A stretch of 64,000 bases of DNA from Polaromonas sp. (GCF_029945925.1 NZ_JAQSDN010000003.1:16423-80422); one strand, 5' to 3'; shown: positions 18,812 to 28,106, counted from the first letter of the stretch. Translations and numbers: made by a program. The notes: generated by a model not told the origin, from the sequence alone.

Positions 18812-19591
18812 TCAGTCGTAGACCGGCGGCCGCTTTTCCAGAAAGGCCGCAATGCCTTCGCCGCCATTGGGGTGGTGCAGGTTGCGCACGAAATGCCCGC
18901 GTTCGGCGTCCAGCTGCTGGCTCAGGGTGTTGGCCTGCGCGTCATTGATGAGTTCCTTGATGCTGGCCAGCACATTGGGCGCGCGTGCATTAAGCGTGTC
19001 GGCCAGTTTCAGTGCCTCGTTGAGCGCATCACCGGCGGCGACGCTGCGGTTGACCAGGCCCAGCGCCTGCAGCCGCGGTGCGCCTATGCGTTCACCACAC
19101 ATCAGCAGTTCGGCGACCAGCGCGCGCGGCAGGGCACGGCTCAGTGCCCAGCTGCCGCCGCCGTCAGGCGACAGCGCCACGCTGCTGTAGGCCATCACAA
19201 ACACGGCGTTGTCTGCCGCGACCACGAAATCGCAGGCCAATGCCAGTGAAAAACCGGCACCGGCCGCGGCGCCCTCGACCGCTGCAATCACCGGCTTCGG
19301 GAAAGTGCGTATCGAATCGATCCAGCTGTGCAAGCCGTTGATGCTCTGGGCTTGCACCTCCGTCGGCAGTTGCCGGTTGCCCTGCAGGCGATGCAGGTTG
19401 CCGCCAGCGCAGAAGTTGGCGCCTTCCCCGGTGATGACCACGCTGCGGATGTCGGGGTTGTTCTCGGCCGCGTTGAGCGCTTCCACGCCCGCGGCATAGA
19501 TTTCCGGGCCGAGTGCATTCTTGAACTCGGGGTTGCTCAGGGTCAGCACCAGGGTGGCGCCGTCGCTGGTGCTTTTCAGTGCGCCTGCCAT
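18812..19591 (-). CDS. Enoyl-CoA hydratase/isomerase, oxepin-CoA hydrolase alternative type
   Basis: 259 residues from ATG 19591. It is a crotonase-fold protein with GANFCAGGNLHRL and LACDFVVAADNAVFVMAY forming the oxyanion hole, LSPDGGGSWALSRALPR at the active site, and a C-terminal HHPNGGEGIAAFLEKRPPVY. This last block and SPDGGGSW match proteins annotated as alternative-type oxepin-CoA hydrolases in the phenylacetate pathway, as I recall them. The ring-opening role is therefore plausible but unproven. It lies downstream of a PaaH-like dehydrogenase on the same strand, with a family B repeat between. Confidence 0.82.
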   Translation of the reverse strand: MAGALKSTSDGATLVLTLSNPEFKNALGPEIYAAGVEALNAAENNPDIRSVVITGEGANFCAGGNLHRLQGNRQLPTEVQAQSINGLHSWIDSIRTFPKPVIAAVEGAAAGAGFSLALACDFVVAADNAVFVMAYSSVALSPDGGGSWALSRALPRALVAELLMCGERIGAPRLQALGLVNRSVAAGDALNEALKLADTLNARAPNVLASIKELINDAQANTLSQQLDAERGHFVRNLHHPNGGEGIAAFLEKRPPVYD

Positions 19592-19642
19592 GTCAGTTTT
19601 TCCAGTACAGCGAAATAGGGAACAAGCAGGAAGCATGGTCCC

Positions 19643-19740
19643 ATACAAACGGGGGCCGCGGAACCGGCTTCGCCGGGCCGCAGGCGCCGCCCCCTATAGG
19701 GGGGAAGGCGCTACACGCAGTGAGCGTCCGACGGGGGTGC
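19643..19740 (-). repeat. Dispersed repeat family B, copy after the PaaH-like gene
   Basis: Read on the minus strand: CACCCCCGTCGGACGCTCAC, TGCGTGTAGCG, a CCCCCCTATAGGGGGCGG hairpin, CGCCTGCGG, CGCGGCCCCCGTTTG. It matches 6702-6798 block for block in inverted orientation and also begins right after a stop codon (19742). Confidence 0.8.
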
Positions 19741-19741
19741 T

Positions 19742-21262
19742 TCATGCTTCTTCGTGCATCAGGCTCAGGCCGATCGCTCCGCGGCGGCGCAGCCACGGGG
19801 AAGGGCGGAAACGCGGATCGCCGTACACGGTCTGCATGTTGAACAGCACTTCGAGGACGTTGGTGGGACCGTAACGGTCGCCCATGGCGAGCGGGCCCAT
19901 GGGATAACCCAGCCCCAGCGTGACGGCGGTCTCCAGGTCTTTGGGGCTGCAGATGCCCTGCTGGCAGATGTCGCTGGCAATGTTGACGATGGCGGCCACC
20001 ACACGTTGCGTGACAAAGCCGCCGCTGTCGCGAATCACGCTGACGGCCTTGCCGTCGCGCGCAAACAGCGCGTGCGCGGCGTCACGCATGTCGCTGCGCG
20101 TCGCGGGGTTGGTCGCCAGCACGCGGCGCTTGCAGGTTGCGTCGTCGATCAGCATGTCGATACCCACCGTGCGTGCGGGGTCGAGCCGCTCGACCACGGC
20201 CACGGTGGTGATGTCAAAACCCAGAGGCGCCACCAGCACCAGGGCATTCATCGAAGGCGATGCACCGGTCTCTATGCTGGCGCCGAGGTTCTTGAGCAGT
20301 TGCAGCAGCTCCGACCGGCGCGCCGCCCGGGGCGACACCCAGACCGGGGGCATTTCGGCCACCACGGGAACAGGCGGCTCCGCAGGGGTTTGCGGGGCGC
20401 CGTCGGTGTAGCGGTAAAACCCTTCGCCGGTTTTGCGGCCCAGCAGGCCACCGGCCAGGCGCTGCGCGGTGATCACGCTGGGGCGGTAGCGCGGCTCCTC
20501 GTAGTACTGGTGGTACACCGACTCCATCACCGGGTGCGAGACATCAAGCGCGGTCAGGTCCATCAGTTCAAACGGCCCGAGCTTGAAGCCGGCCTGGTCC
20601 TTGAGGATGCGGTCGATGGTGGCGAAATCGGCAATGCCTTCACTGACAATGCGCAGGGCCTCGGTGCCGTAGGCCCTTCCGGCGTGGTTGACGATGAAGC
20701 CCGGCGTGTCCTGGGCCTGCACCGGCGTGTGGCCCATCTGCCGCGCGAAGTTCGCCAGCGCGCTGCAGGTTGCAGCTTCTGTCTTGAGGCCGGCAATCAC
20801 CTCGACCACTTTCATCAGCGGAACAGGGTTGAAAAAATGGTAGCCGGCAAAACGCCCCGGATGCTTCAGTCCGGCGGCAATGGCCGTGATGGACAGCGAG
20901 GAGGTGTTGCTTACCAGGATGGTTTGTCCGGAAACAACACTTTCCAGCGACAAAAACAGTGACTTCTTCACATCCAGACGTTCTACAACCGCTTCGATGA
21001 CGAGGTCGCAATCGGCCAGATCGTCAAGGGTGTCGGCACGCAGCAGGCGGGCTTTGTGGCCGGTGGCCAGCGCGCCGTCGAGGCGGCCCTTGTCCACCAG
21101 TTTGTCCCACTGCGCCGCCAGCGCGTCGCGCGCCTTGTCGGCTGCGCCCGACTGGGTGTCGAACAGCTTGACTGTGCTGCCCGCCTGAGCGGCGATTTGT
21201 GCGATGCCACGGCCCATGGCGCCCGTGCCAACCAGGCCAACAGTTTTAAAAAGAGGTTTCAT
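19742..21262 (-). CDS. paaH: 3-hydroxyacyl-CoA dehydrogenase, PaaH-like
   Basis: 506 residues with a duplicated C-terminal domain, as in PaaH/PaaC. The NAD-binding motif GTGAMGRGIA is near residue 12, and FHFFNPVPLMKVVEV-type sequence (YHFFNPVPLMKVVEV) and TPGFIVNHAGRAYGTEAL mark the family. It oxidises 3-hydroxyadipyl-CoA or similar acyl-CoAs to the 3-keto form. That reaction is shared by lower phenylacetate degradation and the end of the box pathway. It may thus serve the boxCB genes in this window. The substrate is inferred. Confidence 0.88.
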   Translation of the reverse strand: MKPLFKTVGLVGTGAMGRGIAQIAAQAGSTVKLFDTQSGAADKARDALAAQWDKLVDKGRLDGALATGHKARLLRADTLDDLADCDLVIEAVVERLDVKKSLFLSLESVVSGQTILVSNTSSLSITAIAAGLKHPGRFAGYHFFNPVPLMKVVEVIAGLKTEAATCSALANFARQMGHTPVQAQDTPGFIVNHAGRAYGTEALRIVSEGIADFATIDRILKDQAGFKLGPFELMDLTALDVSHPVMESVYHQYYEEPRYRPSVITAQRLAGGLLGRKTGEGFYRYTDGAPQTPAEPPVPVVAEMPPVWVSPRAARRSELLQLLKNLGASIETGASPSMNALVLVAPLGFDITTVAVVERLDPARTVGIDMLIDDATCKRRVLATNPATRSDMRDAAHALFARDGKAVSVIRDSGGFVTQRVVAAIVNIASDICQQGICSPKDLETAVTLGLGYPMGPLAMGDRYGPTNVLEVLFNMQTVYGDPRFRPSPWLRRRGAIGLSLMHEEA

Positions 21263-21519
21263 GGAAAAGTATTATCCAGCAGCCCGGACCGCGTTCGACA
21301 TCCTGTTGGAGGGGTGTTGGCAGGGCCTGCGTCGTTTGCGCGGTCCCGGAGCGCGAGTTAGACTTGTGCGTCTGGTTTCTCCACGGTAGTGCGCAGAGGT
21401 GGGCTGCAGGGTCAGACGGGTCGGCCCAGGGCCTGCAGGGCACGGGGCCTTGTCTTTTTTCGTCCCAGTGCTCTCTGTCTGCACCTTCCGTATGTGCCGG
21501 ACATGCCAGAATCAACCAA

Positions 21520-23298
21520 GTGAACACCTTTTTGCATCCACTCCAACACCGTGCCCTTCTGACAGGGGGGTTGTGGCTGTGTCTGTCGGCGGGTGCTTTG
21601 GCGGTGACACTGGGGCCCAGCACCCGCTCGGCCGTGTTGGGTCAGCCGCTGGATCTCTCCATGCAGCTGATGCTTGACGCCGGCGATGACCCGCAGGCAC
21701 TGTGTCTCGAAGCCGATGTTTTCTACGTGGACAAACAGCTGGACAAGGCCAGTGTCCGGATAACGCCGGAAAAGGCGACCACCGCCCAGGACTGGTTGAT
21801 CCGTATCCGCTCTGCGACACCCGTCGAAGGACCTGTGGTCACTGTGCATCTGCGTGCCGGGTGCGTACAAAAAACCACCCGTCGTTATGTGGTGCTTGCG
21901 GCAACCAAACCGCGCGCGGTAGGAGCCAGTCTGCAAACCACGCTTGCGGCGGCAGATCTGCAGCCAATGTCTGCGGGCGCCCCCCCGGCGGCGTCAGCGG
22001 TGGCCGGCACGACTGAAGGCAACAAGGTCCAGACGCTGGAATCCGAGCTTCGCCAATTGCGCGCAGACATGATGCGCAACCAGGCAGCGCTGGCCGAAAG
22101 CCGGCTCCAGCTCGAGCAGGCCGAGAACGCGCGATTCGGCAAGGTGGTTGTGTATGGCCTGGCCGCACTCTTTTCCATCGCGGTCATGGGCCTGCTGTTC
22201 CTGTTGTACCTGCGCTCCACCGCCCAAGCGGCGGGCACCGTCTCTTCCTCCGAACACAGCACTTTCAGTCCTGAATCCGGCCTCTCGCCAGGCGTGACGC
22301 TGGCCGCTGCAAGCCGCTCCGCCGAGCTCGATGTCAATGAGTCGCTGTTCGACGGGCTCAGGCGCGCCTCCCGCTATCCGGCGGTCGAGTCCATCCCGTC
22401 GTTGCCGCCGCGCGACCGGCCCCGCTTCTCGGTCAGCGTGCCTTTCGTGCCGCGTACCGTCAAGGTTCCGGAACTGTTCGATCTTCAGCAACAGGTGGAA
22501 TTTTTCAGCTCCATGGGGCAGCAAGCCAAGGCCATCGCGCTGCTTCGCAAGCATCTGGTCGACAACGTCAAAACCAGTGCGCTGGTTTATCTGGACCTGC
22601 TGGATCTGTACCACCAGACCGGCAACCTGCAGGATTACGAAGACTTGCGTGACGATGTCAACAAGGTGTTCAACACCCGGATCCTGCCTTTTGACGGTTA
22701 CGTGGCGACGAGTGCGGGGGGGGCCGCCTATGCCGCCATTTTGTTGCGGATCCAGGCCGCCTGGCCGACGCGGCAGGTCTTCAGGATCATTGAAGAGGCC
22801 CTGTTTCGGGAGCCCGGGGACGGCGCTGAGGTGCTGGCCCTGGAAGGGTATCGCGAACTGCTGCTGCTGTATGCGGTGGGCCGCGAAATCATCGAACTTG
22901 AATCCGGCTCGGCAGGCAGCAGCGGTGACACCCATTGGCCCGATCTGGCGATGCAGCCGAGATCCTCGCCACGCCTGGGTCTGGACATTGACCTGACCCA
23001 GCTGTCAGGCGGCAGCGACAGCAAACCTGCGGGCAACCAGGCCACTGCCAGGATGTCGCCGGCGGGGCGTGATTTCCGAACGGAAAGTGCAGGGGCCGGC
23101 TCACCCTCCAGCCTTGCGGAACTGCTGCACACGGCACGGCGCAGGGACGGTCAGCGCACCGGTGCGCCCTCCATGGCCTCACCTTTGTCCATTGCGCCCA
23201 ACTCCGTGAGGCCGACGGGGCTGGACTCGCTGGTGGACTTTGACGACTACGACACGGGCTACCGGCCCGACGACTTCGACAAATCCAGCCGCTCCTGA
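21520..23298 (+). CDS. FimV-like inner-membrane protein, first of a tandem pair
   Basis: 592 residues from GTG 21520, chosen because it gives a signal peptide (residues 1-28, ending SAGALA) and matches the paralogue downstream; no clear ribosome site. Order: a FimV-type N-terminal beta domain (VTLGPSTRSAVLGQPLDL), a coiled coil about 165-205, one membrane helix about 210-232, and a cytoplasmic part with a helical repeat domain (LFDLQQQVEFFSSMGQQAKA) plus a DIDL motif. No LysM motif is seen. FimV/HubP-like proteins organise cell poles and type IV pili. The family call is by architecture; the role is unknown. Confidence 0.75.
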   Translation: MNTFLHPLQHRALLTGGLWLCLSAGALAVTLGPSTRSAVLGQPLDLSMQLMLDAGDDPQALCLEADVFYVDKQLDKASVRITPEKATTAQDWLIRIRSATPVEGPVVTVHLRAGCVQKTTRRYVVLAATKPRAVGASLQTTLAAADLQPMSAGAPPAASAVAGTTEGNKVQTLESELRQLRADMMRNQAALAESRLQLEQAENARFGKVVVYGLAALFSIAVMGLLFLLYLRSTAQAAGTVSSSEHSTFSPESGLSPGVTLAAASRSAELDVNESLFDGLRRASRYPAVESIPSLPPRDRPRFSVSVPFVPRTVKVPELFDLQQQVEFFSSMGQQAKAIALLRKHLVDNVKTSALVYLDLLDLYHQTGNLQDYEDLRDDVNKVFNTRILPFDGYVATSAGGAAYAAILLRIQAAWPTRQVFRIIEEALFREPGDGAEVLALEGYRELLLLYAVGREIIELESGSAGSSGDTHWPDLAMQPRSSPRLGLDIDLTQLSGGSDSKPAGNQATARMSPAGRDFRTESAGAGSPSSLAELLHTARRRDGQRTGAPSMASPLSIAPNSVRPTGLDSLVDFDDYDTGYRPDDFDKSSRS

Positions 23299-23467
23299 AA
23301 AAGCGCTGCGACCAGCCAGCAAACCCGGACCTGCAGGGCAACCCGGCCTCCACAGTGCCGGGGTTTCCTCCGACCTGCGCACCCACTGCCTGTCAGCGTC
23401 CCACGTGGCGGCACTTACGCCTCGCGTTGTTTCAAAATGTAACCATGCATACTTTTTTCTTCACCCC

Positions 23468-25528
23468 TTGAACCTTTCCCGGTTCCTTCTGGCGGTGATG
23501 CTTGGCAGCTGGGCGGGGACCGGGATGGCCGTTTCGCTGGGTCGCAGCCAGGGACCAGCCCTCGTGGGGCGCGCCCTGGATATTTCCATCCAGGCCGTGC
23601 TCGACGGTTCCGAGAGTTCCGCCACCGCATGCCTGGGCGCCGACGTTTTTTATGCAGACAACCGGGTGGAAAATTCCCGGGTCCGTGTTTCCCTGGAGAA
23701 GACCGGCGCCGGCCAGGAGGCCTTGATCCGCGTCCGGGCCTCCTCCGTGGTGGACGAGCCGGTGGTGACCGTGCTTGTACGTGCTGGTTGCGGGTCGCCA
23801 ATCGAAAAACGTTATGTGCTGCTGGCCGACCTGGCGCCCCCGCAGGCAAGCGCCGCTCCTGCTAACCCGCCAGCGCCGTCCCGCGAGCGTGTGGCGGCAC
23901 TCCCCACTCCGGTTGACGCCCCGCCAGTGCTTTCTGATGTGAAGCAAAGGCCGGTGACGGGCCGTCTCCAGCCGCAAGGGGCGCGCAGTGCGCAGGCAGG
24001 ACCTGCTCAGGCCAGGACAGCGGTCCGTGCGCCCGTCAAACCCGTTGCGCGGCTCACACTCGAGCCGCTGGATCTCTCGCTGGAATTTCCCCCGCAACTG
24101 AAGGTTTCCCGGGACCTTCTGAGCTTGCCGGCGGCCAGCGCCGAGCAGCGCGCCATGGCGGCAGCCATGTGGAAGGCACTGACTGCGGAACCGGGCGATG
24201 TGCTCCGGGATGTCGGCAAGATGAATGCGATGGAGTCGGACCTGCGGCGCCTGAGCGCCGAGACCAGAATCAACCGGGATGCGCTGGCCGCGCTCCAGGG
24301 CCAACTGCAACAGCAGCACAACGCGCGCGTCTGGCTCTATGCAGGCATTGCAGGACTGATTCTGGCCCTGCTCACCGCGGCCTATATATGGCGGCGCCGG
24401 CGAGCCGGGTTCGGGGCGGATGACGCTGGCGGCCCCTGGTGGCGCAGGAAAAACCCCGGTGAGTTGAACTGGTTTGCGCAGGACACCGGTGCCTATGCCA
24501 ATGATCACGCGGACAGCTTCCCGGCAGACAGCGACCTGCTGTACCTGGCCTCACAGGACAGGGAGGAGGGCGCGCAACGCAAGGGCGGCACACCTTTGCC
24601 AGTGCCGAGGGCCCCGGCCGCTCCCCCACCTCCCGTGTCGCGCCGCGACCGGGTGGATTTCGCGCTGAGCATGCCCCACACGCCGCGTGCAGTCAAAGCC
24701 GAAGAACTTTTCGATGTCCAGCACCAGGTTGAATTTTTCATCTCCATCGGAAAGCACGAACAGGCCGTGGCGGTGTTGCGCAGCCATATTTCCGAAGAGG
24801 TTCAAACCAGCGCGCTGGTCTATCTGGATCTGTTCAGCCTTTACCACCAGCTCAAGCGGCGCGGGGATTTCGAGGGCTTGCGCGCTGAATTCAACCGGCT
24901 GTTCAACGCCGACCTGCCTGCGTTCGAGTCGTACTCGGGCACCGGTCCGGGTTTGGAGGCCTACCAGGCGGCGCTGTCCCGCATCGTCTCGCTGTGGCCG
25001 ACCCCCAAGGTCCTGGAGGTGATCGAAGAGTCGGTTTTCCGCAAGCCGGGGGCTAGCGCGGAAGCGTTTGGGCTGGAGGCCTATCGCGAGCTGCTTTTTC
25101 TCTACGGTATCGCCAAGGAGATCGTGCAGTCCCAGTCTGCTGAGGGTGAAAGCCTGCTGGATTTTGACCTGCCTTCCTTGCCGGCCGCGGCCGCGGCCCC
25201 GGCCCCCCCCAGCCGCGCCCACCACGGCGGGGCGGGGGAGCAGGGCGGGCGCACGGCGATCCACCCCCATTCTGCGGCGTGCGGCGGCGAGCGCGAAGTG
25301 GATTTCCCCTACTTGCATGCCGAGGCCGTCCTGGACATTGATCTGGGCACGCTGGAGAAGGACGGGCCGATCCCGACGGCAGGACTGCCCGCCGGCCTTG
25401 CCCCCGCGCTGAAAACGCCTGTGCCCGCAGCCCTGACAGACGGATTTGGCGACTTCAACCTGATCGACTTCGAGGTGTCGGGGTCTTCGCCTTCACCTGC
25501 CGCGGCGGTCAGGCCGGCAAAAAGTTAG
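23468..25528 (+). CDS. FimV-like inner-membrane protein, second of a tandem pair (start uncertain)
   Basis: 686 residues if started at TTG 23468. It is a paralogue of the preceding gene: VSLGRSQGPALVGRALDI N-terminal domain, a coiled coil (MESDLRRLSAETRINRDALA), a membrane helix (GIAGLILALLTAAYIW), a helical domain LFDVQHQVEFFISIGKHEQA, and DFDL/DIDL motifs near the C-terminus. The natural start by comparison with the paralogue is ATG 23445, which is one base out of frame. A run of six T at 23453-23458 separates the two frames. With seven T the ATG frame joins the main frame exactly. Confidence 0.72.
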   Translation: MNLSRFLLAVMLGSWAGTGMAVSLGRSQGPALVGRALDISIQAVLDGSESSATACLGADVFYADNRVENSRVRVSLEKTGAGQEALIRVRASSVVDEPVVTVLVRAGCGSPIEKRYVLLADLAPPQASAAPANPPAPSRERVAALPTPVDAPPVLSDVKQRPVTGRLQPQGARSAQAGPAQARTAVRAPVKPVARLTLEPLDLSLEFPPQLKVSRDLLSLPAASAEQRAMAAAMWKALTAEPGDVLRDVGKMNAMESDLRRLSAETRINRDALAALQGQLQQQHNARVWLYAGIAGLILALLTAAYIWRRRRAGFGADDAGGPWWRRKNPGELNWFAQDTGAYANDHADSFPADSDLLYLASQDREEGAQRKGGTPLPVPRAPAAPPPPVSRRDRVDFALSMPHTPRAVKAEELFDVQHQVEFFISIGKHEQAVAVLRSHISEEVQTSALVYLDLFSLYHQLKRRGDFEGLRAEFNRLFNADLPAFESYSGTGPGLEAYQAALSRIVSLWPTPKVLEVIEESVFRKPGASAEAFGLEAYRELLFLYGIAKEIVQSQSAEGESLLDFDLPSLPAAAAAPAPPSRAHHGGAGEQGGRTAIHPHSAACGGEREVDFPYLHAEAVLDIDLGTLEKDGPIPTAGLPAGLAPALKTPVPAALTDGFGDFNLIDFEVSGSSPSPAAAVRPAKS

Positions 25529-25567
25529 GGCTTTGTTGCAGGCTTGCGGGTTTGCTGGCAGGCCGCA

Positions 25568-26575
25568 TCAGCGACGTACCTGCAGCGCTCCGGGGTTCAC
25601 GATATTGGTGGGAGTGCCCTTGATGAAGTTGACCACGTTGTCAAACGCAGAGCTGAAATACATTTCGTAGCTTTCCTGCTCCACATAACCAATATGCGGC
25701 GTGCAGATGCAGTTCTCCAGGCGCAGCAGGGCATGCCCCTGCAAAATGGGCTCTGACTCGAACACATCGACGGCTGCCAGTCCGGGGCGCCCGCGGTTCA
25801 GGCCGGCAATCAGTGCTTCGGGTTCGATCAGTTCGGCGCGTGAGGTGTTGACCAGCACGGACGAGGTTTTCATCTGCGCCAGGTCTTCCAGGGTCACCGC
25901 CCCGCGTGTGTCGTCCTGCAGCCGAAGGTGCAGGCTGAGCACATCGCTGTCCCGGAAAAACTCGCTCTTGGAAAGGGCCACTTCATAACCGTCGGCCTGG
26001 GCACGTGCGCGCGAGGCCTGGCTACCCCACACCAGGACGCGCATGCCAAAAGCGCGGCCATAACCGGCAACGATCTGGCCGATCTTGCCGTAGCTCCAGA
26101 TGCCCAGGGTCTTGCCCTTGAGCACCGAACCGATGCCGAAATTGGGCGGCATCGAGGCGTTTTTCAGGCCTGCCTGCTGCCAGGCGCCGTGCTTGAGGTG
26201 CGAGACATAGTGCGGAATCCGGCGCATGGCGGCCATGATCAGGGCCCAGGTGAGTTCTGCCGGTGCCGTTGGTGATCCCACGCCCTCGGCGACGACAATG
26301 CCACGCTCGGTACAGGCGCCGACATCGACATGGCTTCCGACGCGGCCGGTCTGCGCAATCATCTTGAGCTTGGGCAGTTTTTCAATCAGCTGGCGCGGCA
26401 AATGCGTCCGCTCACGGATCAACACGATTACATCGGCATCCTTGAGCCGTACCGAGAGCTGGCCCATGCCTTTGACGGTGTTGGTGTAGACCTTGGCCTG
26501 GTAAGCGTCCAGTTTCGCGGCGCAGGCGAGTTTGCGCACCGCATCCTGGTAGTCGTCAAGAATCACAATATTCAT
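25568..26575 (-). CDS. D-2-hydroxyacid dehydrogenase family protein
   Basis: 335 residues from ATG 26575. The Rossmann motif TLGIWSYGKIGQIVAGYGRA, the SRAELIEPEALI segment with the catalytic Arg region and the TPHIGYVEQESYEMY histidine motif identify the D-isomer-specific 2-hydroxyacid dehydrogenase family. The first motif has WSYGKIG in place of the common G-x-G-x-x-G, seen in a Comamonadaceae/rhizobial subgroup. It reduces 2-keto acids or oxidises D-2-hydroxyacids with NAD(P)H. The substrate is unknown. It converges on the FimV-like pair. Confidence 0.85.
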   Translation of the reverse strand: MNIVILDDYQDAVRKLACAAKLDAYQAKVYTNTVKGMGQLSVRLKDADVIVLIRERTHLPRQLIEKLPKLKMIAQTGRVGSHVDVGACTERGIVVAEGVGSPTAPAELTWALIMAAMRRIPHYVSHLKHGAWQQAGLKNASMPPNFGIGSVLKGKTLGIWSYGKIGQIVAGYGRAFGMRVLVWGSQASRARAQADGYEVALSKSEFFRDSDVLSLHLRLQDDTRGAVTLEDLAQMKTSSVLVNTSRAELIEPEALIAGLNRGRPGLAAVDVFESEPILQGHALLRLENCICTPHIGYVEQESYEMYFSSAFDNVVNFIKGTPTNIVNPGALQVRR

Positions 26576-26720
26576 GCCGATATTGTGCCTGCAAGTTTTT
26601 CCCCTGTGAGGCGGCGCGGGCACAAGGACGGCAAGCCATCCCGAAAAGGAAAGCAGATGTCTTTCGCAGTTGCGGGCCGCCGCGCGGCAGCAAGTGCCGC
26701 AACGGTTTTAGCCTCCCTGT

Positions 26721-26744
26721 GACAGGACGACAGGACGACAGGAC
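26721..26744 (+). repeat. GACAGGAC tandem repeat (3 copies)
   Basis: Three perfect 8-base units in the gap before the small hypothetical gene, followed by a short palindrome GGGGTCAGGACCCC (26747-26760). Nothing suggests a CRISPR; it is a local microsatellite. Confidence 0.85.
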
Positions 26745-26775
26745 CAGGGGTCAGGACCCCAACCCGCAAGGTTTT

Positions 26776-27174
26776 TCAGGCGGCCTGGACAGCCGCCTCT
26801 CTTTGGGCCATGCGGTCGAGCTCGGCGCAGACATCGGCCATTCGGCCCGAAATGACCATGCGGCCGGCGCAGGAAGGGCTGACGCCGGCCTCAAATTCGC
26901 GGACGATTTTCAGCCGGCGCGGCGACGTGGCCTTGGCCACTGTTTGACAAGGCTTGTGGCCTGCCGTCGCTGCGTGGCGGGCGCCCGCAGTCGTGTTTTT
27001 GAGGGTCACTGGCAGTTCCTCCGTCGCCTGGCGCCGTGATGCCGCGACAAATGCAGGCAATGGGGTTGCTGGCGATACTGGCCGCAGCAAGGATGCAAGC
27101 GCCTGCAGTGGCGAGAGCAGCAAGGACAAAAGGGGTGAGAGAGCGGGTGAACGTGAAAAAACGGCGATTCCCAT
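26776..27174 (-). CDS. Hypothetical protein downstream of lexA
   Basis: 132 residues from ATG 27174, which has TGGAG a few bases upstream. The N-terminal 50 residues are hydrophobic with many Leu, Pro and Ser (LLSLLLSPLQALASLLRP) and could insert in the membrane. The C-terminus RRLKIVREFEAGVSPSCAGR, then MVISGRMADVCAELDRMA, looks conserved in type and is polar. I know no family. It lies 158 bases downstream of lexA on the same strand. Confidence 0.55.
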   Translation of the reverse strand: MGIAVFSRSPALSPLLSLLLSPLQALASLLRPVSPATPLPAFVAASRRQATEELPVTLKNTTAGARHAATAGHKPCQTVAKATSPRRLKIVREFEAGVSPSCAGRMVISGRMADVCAELDRMAQREAAVQAA

Positions 27175-27332
27175 GAGAACTCCAGAAGTAGAGGTAAACA
27201 CAGGCAGGATTGAAAACTGAACAACCGCCGCACCAGGGTGTTGGTCCACGCGACCAAACGCCCGCCACCTGTTGCGCGGAAAAAAGGGAGGCAGTGCACG
27301 CATGCGCACTGCCCGAACCATGGCTACATCAG

Positions 27333-28025
27333 CTACATCAGCATGGTGTTGCGTATCAGGCCCACAGCCAGCCCCTCGATCTCGAAGGCATCGCCGGGCT
27401 CGACCACAATGGTTTTGAAGTCGGGGTTTTCGGGCAGCAACTCGATCAGGTTCTTGTTGCGGCGAAAACGCTTGACGGTGACGTCATCGCCCAGACGCGC
27501 CACCACGATCTGCCCGTTTTTGGCTTCCTTCGTCTGTTGCACGGCCAGCAGGTCACCGTCCATGATGCCGGCATCGCGCATGCTCATGCCACGCACCTTG
27601 AGCAGGTAGTCGGGCTGGCGCTGGAACAGGCTGCTCTCGAAATAATAGGTGTGGTCCACATGCTCCTGCGCGAGAATGGGGCTGCCAGCAGCAACCCGCC
27701 CCACCAGAGGCAGGGCGAGTTGGGCCAGGCTTTGCAACGGCAGGGAAAACTGTTTGATGCGTGACTCGTTGATGGAGCGCAGGGTGTCGCTGCGCAGGCG
27801 GATGCCGCGCGAGGTGCCGCTGACCAGTTCGATCACGCCTTTGCGGGCGAGGGCCTGCAGGTGTTCCTCGGCGGCGTTGGCGGATTTGAACCCGAGTTCG
27901 TTGGCAATTTCGGCGCGCGTGGGCGGGGCGCCGGTGCGGGCAATGGCGCTTTGAATCAGTTCAAGTATCTGCTGCTGGCGTGCAGTCAGTTTGGGCATGT
28001 CGGAAAAATCGTTGAAGCTGCTCAT
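27333..28025 (-). CDS. lexA: LexA repressor
   Basis: 230 residues from ATG 28025, which has AAGGAG 8 bases upstream. An ATG at 27998 gives the more familiar [10 protein letters not shown] start but has no ribosome site. The winged HTH is [20 protein letters not shown]. The self-cleavage site is the Ala-Gly in VAAGSP, and the Ser/Lys catalytic pair is in GMSMRDAG and QQTKEAKNG. It represses SOS genes until RecA filaments trigger autocleavage. Two operator-like sites lie between it and the divergent asparaginase gene. Confidence 0.95.
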   Translation of the reverse strand: MSSFNDFSDMPKLTARQQQILELIQSAIARTGAPPTRAEIANELGFKSANAAEEHLQALARKGVIELVSGTSRGIRLRSDTLRSINESRIKQFSLPLQSLAQLALPLVGRVAAGSPILAQEHVDHTYYFESSLFQRQPDYLLKVRGMSMRDAGIMDGDLLAVQQTKEAKNGQIVVARLGDDVTVKRFRRNKNLIELLPENPDFKTIVVEPGDAFEIEGLAVGLIRNTMLM

Positions 28026-28087
28026 CACGGGGCTCCTTGTCAAACAGGTGATTCCATCGTCCAGAATGGATGAAGAACCTTGGCGAG

Positions 28088-28103
28088 CTGTTTTAATATC
28101 CAG
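28088..28103 (-). promoter_or_regulatory. Candidate LexA box 1
   Basis: CTGT-N8-CCAG on the plus strand (CTGG-N8-ACAG on the minus), one mismatch from the consensus CTGT-N8-ACAG with an AT-rich centre. It lies 62 bases upstream of the lexA start, a standard place for autoregulation. Confidence 0.65.
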
Positions 28104-28106
28104 TAG

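Noticed and set aside
21364..21519. Longer start for the first FimV-like gene
   Set aside because: The extra residues are Gly/Ser/Cys-rich and would hide the signal peptide; GTG 21520 gives a clean signal and fits the paralogue.
26721..26744. GACAGGAC tandem repeats as a possible CRISPR
   Set aside because: Units are contiguous with no spacers and only 8 bases long; a microsatellite.
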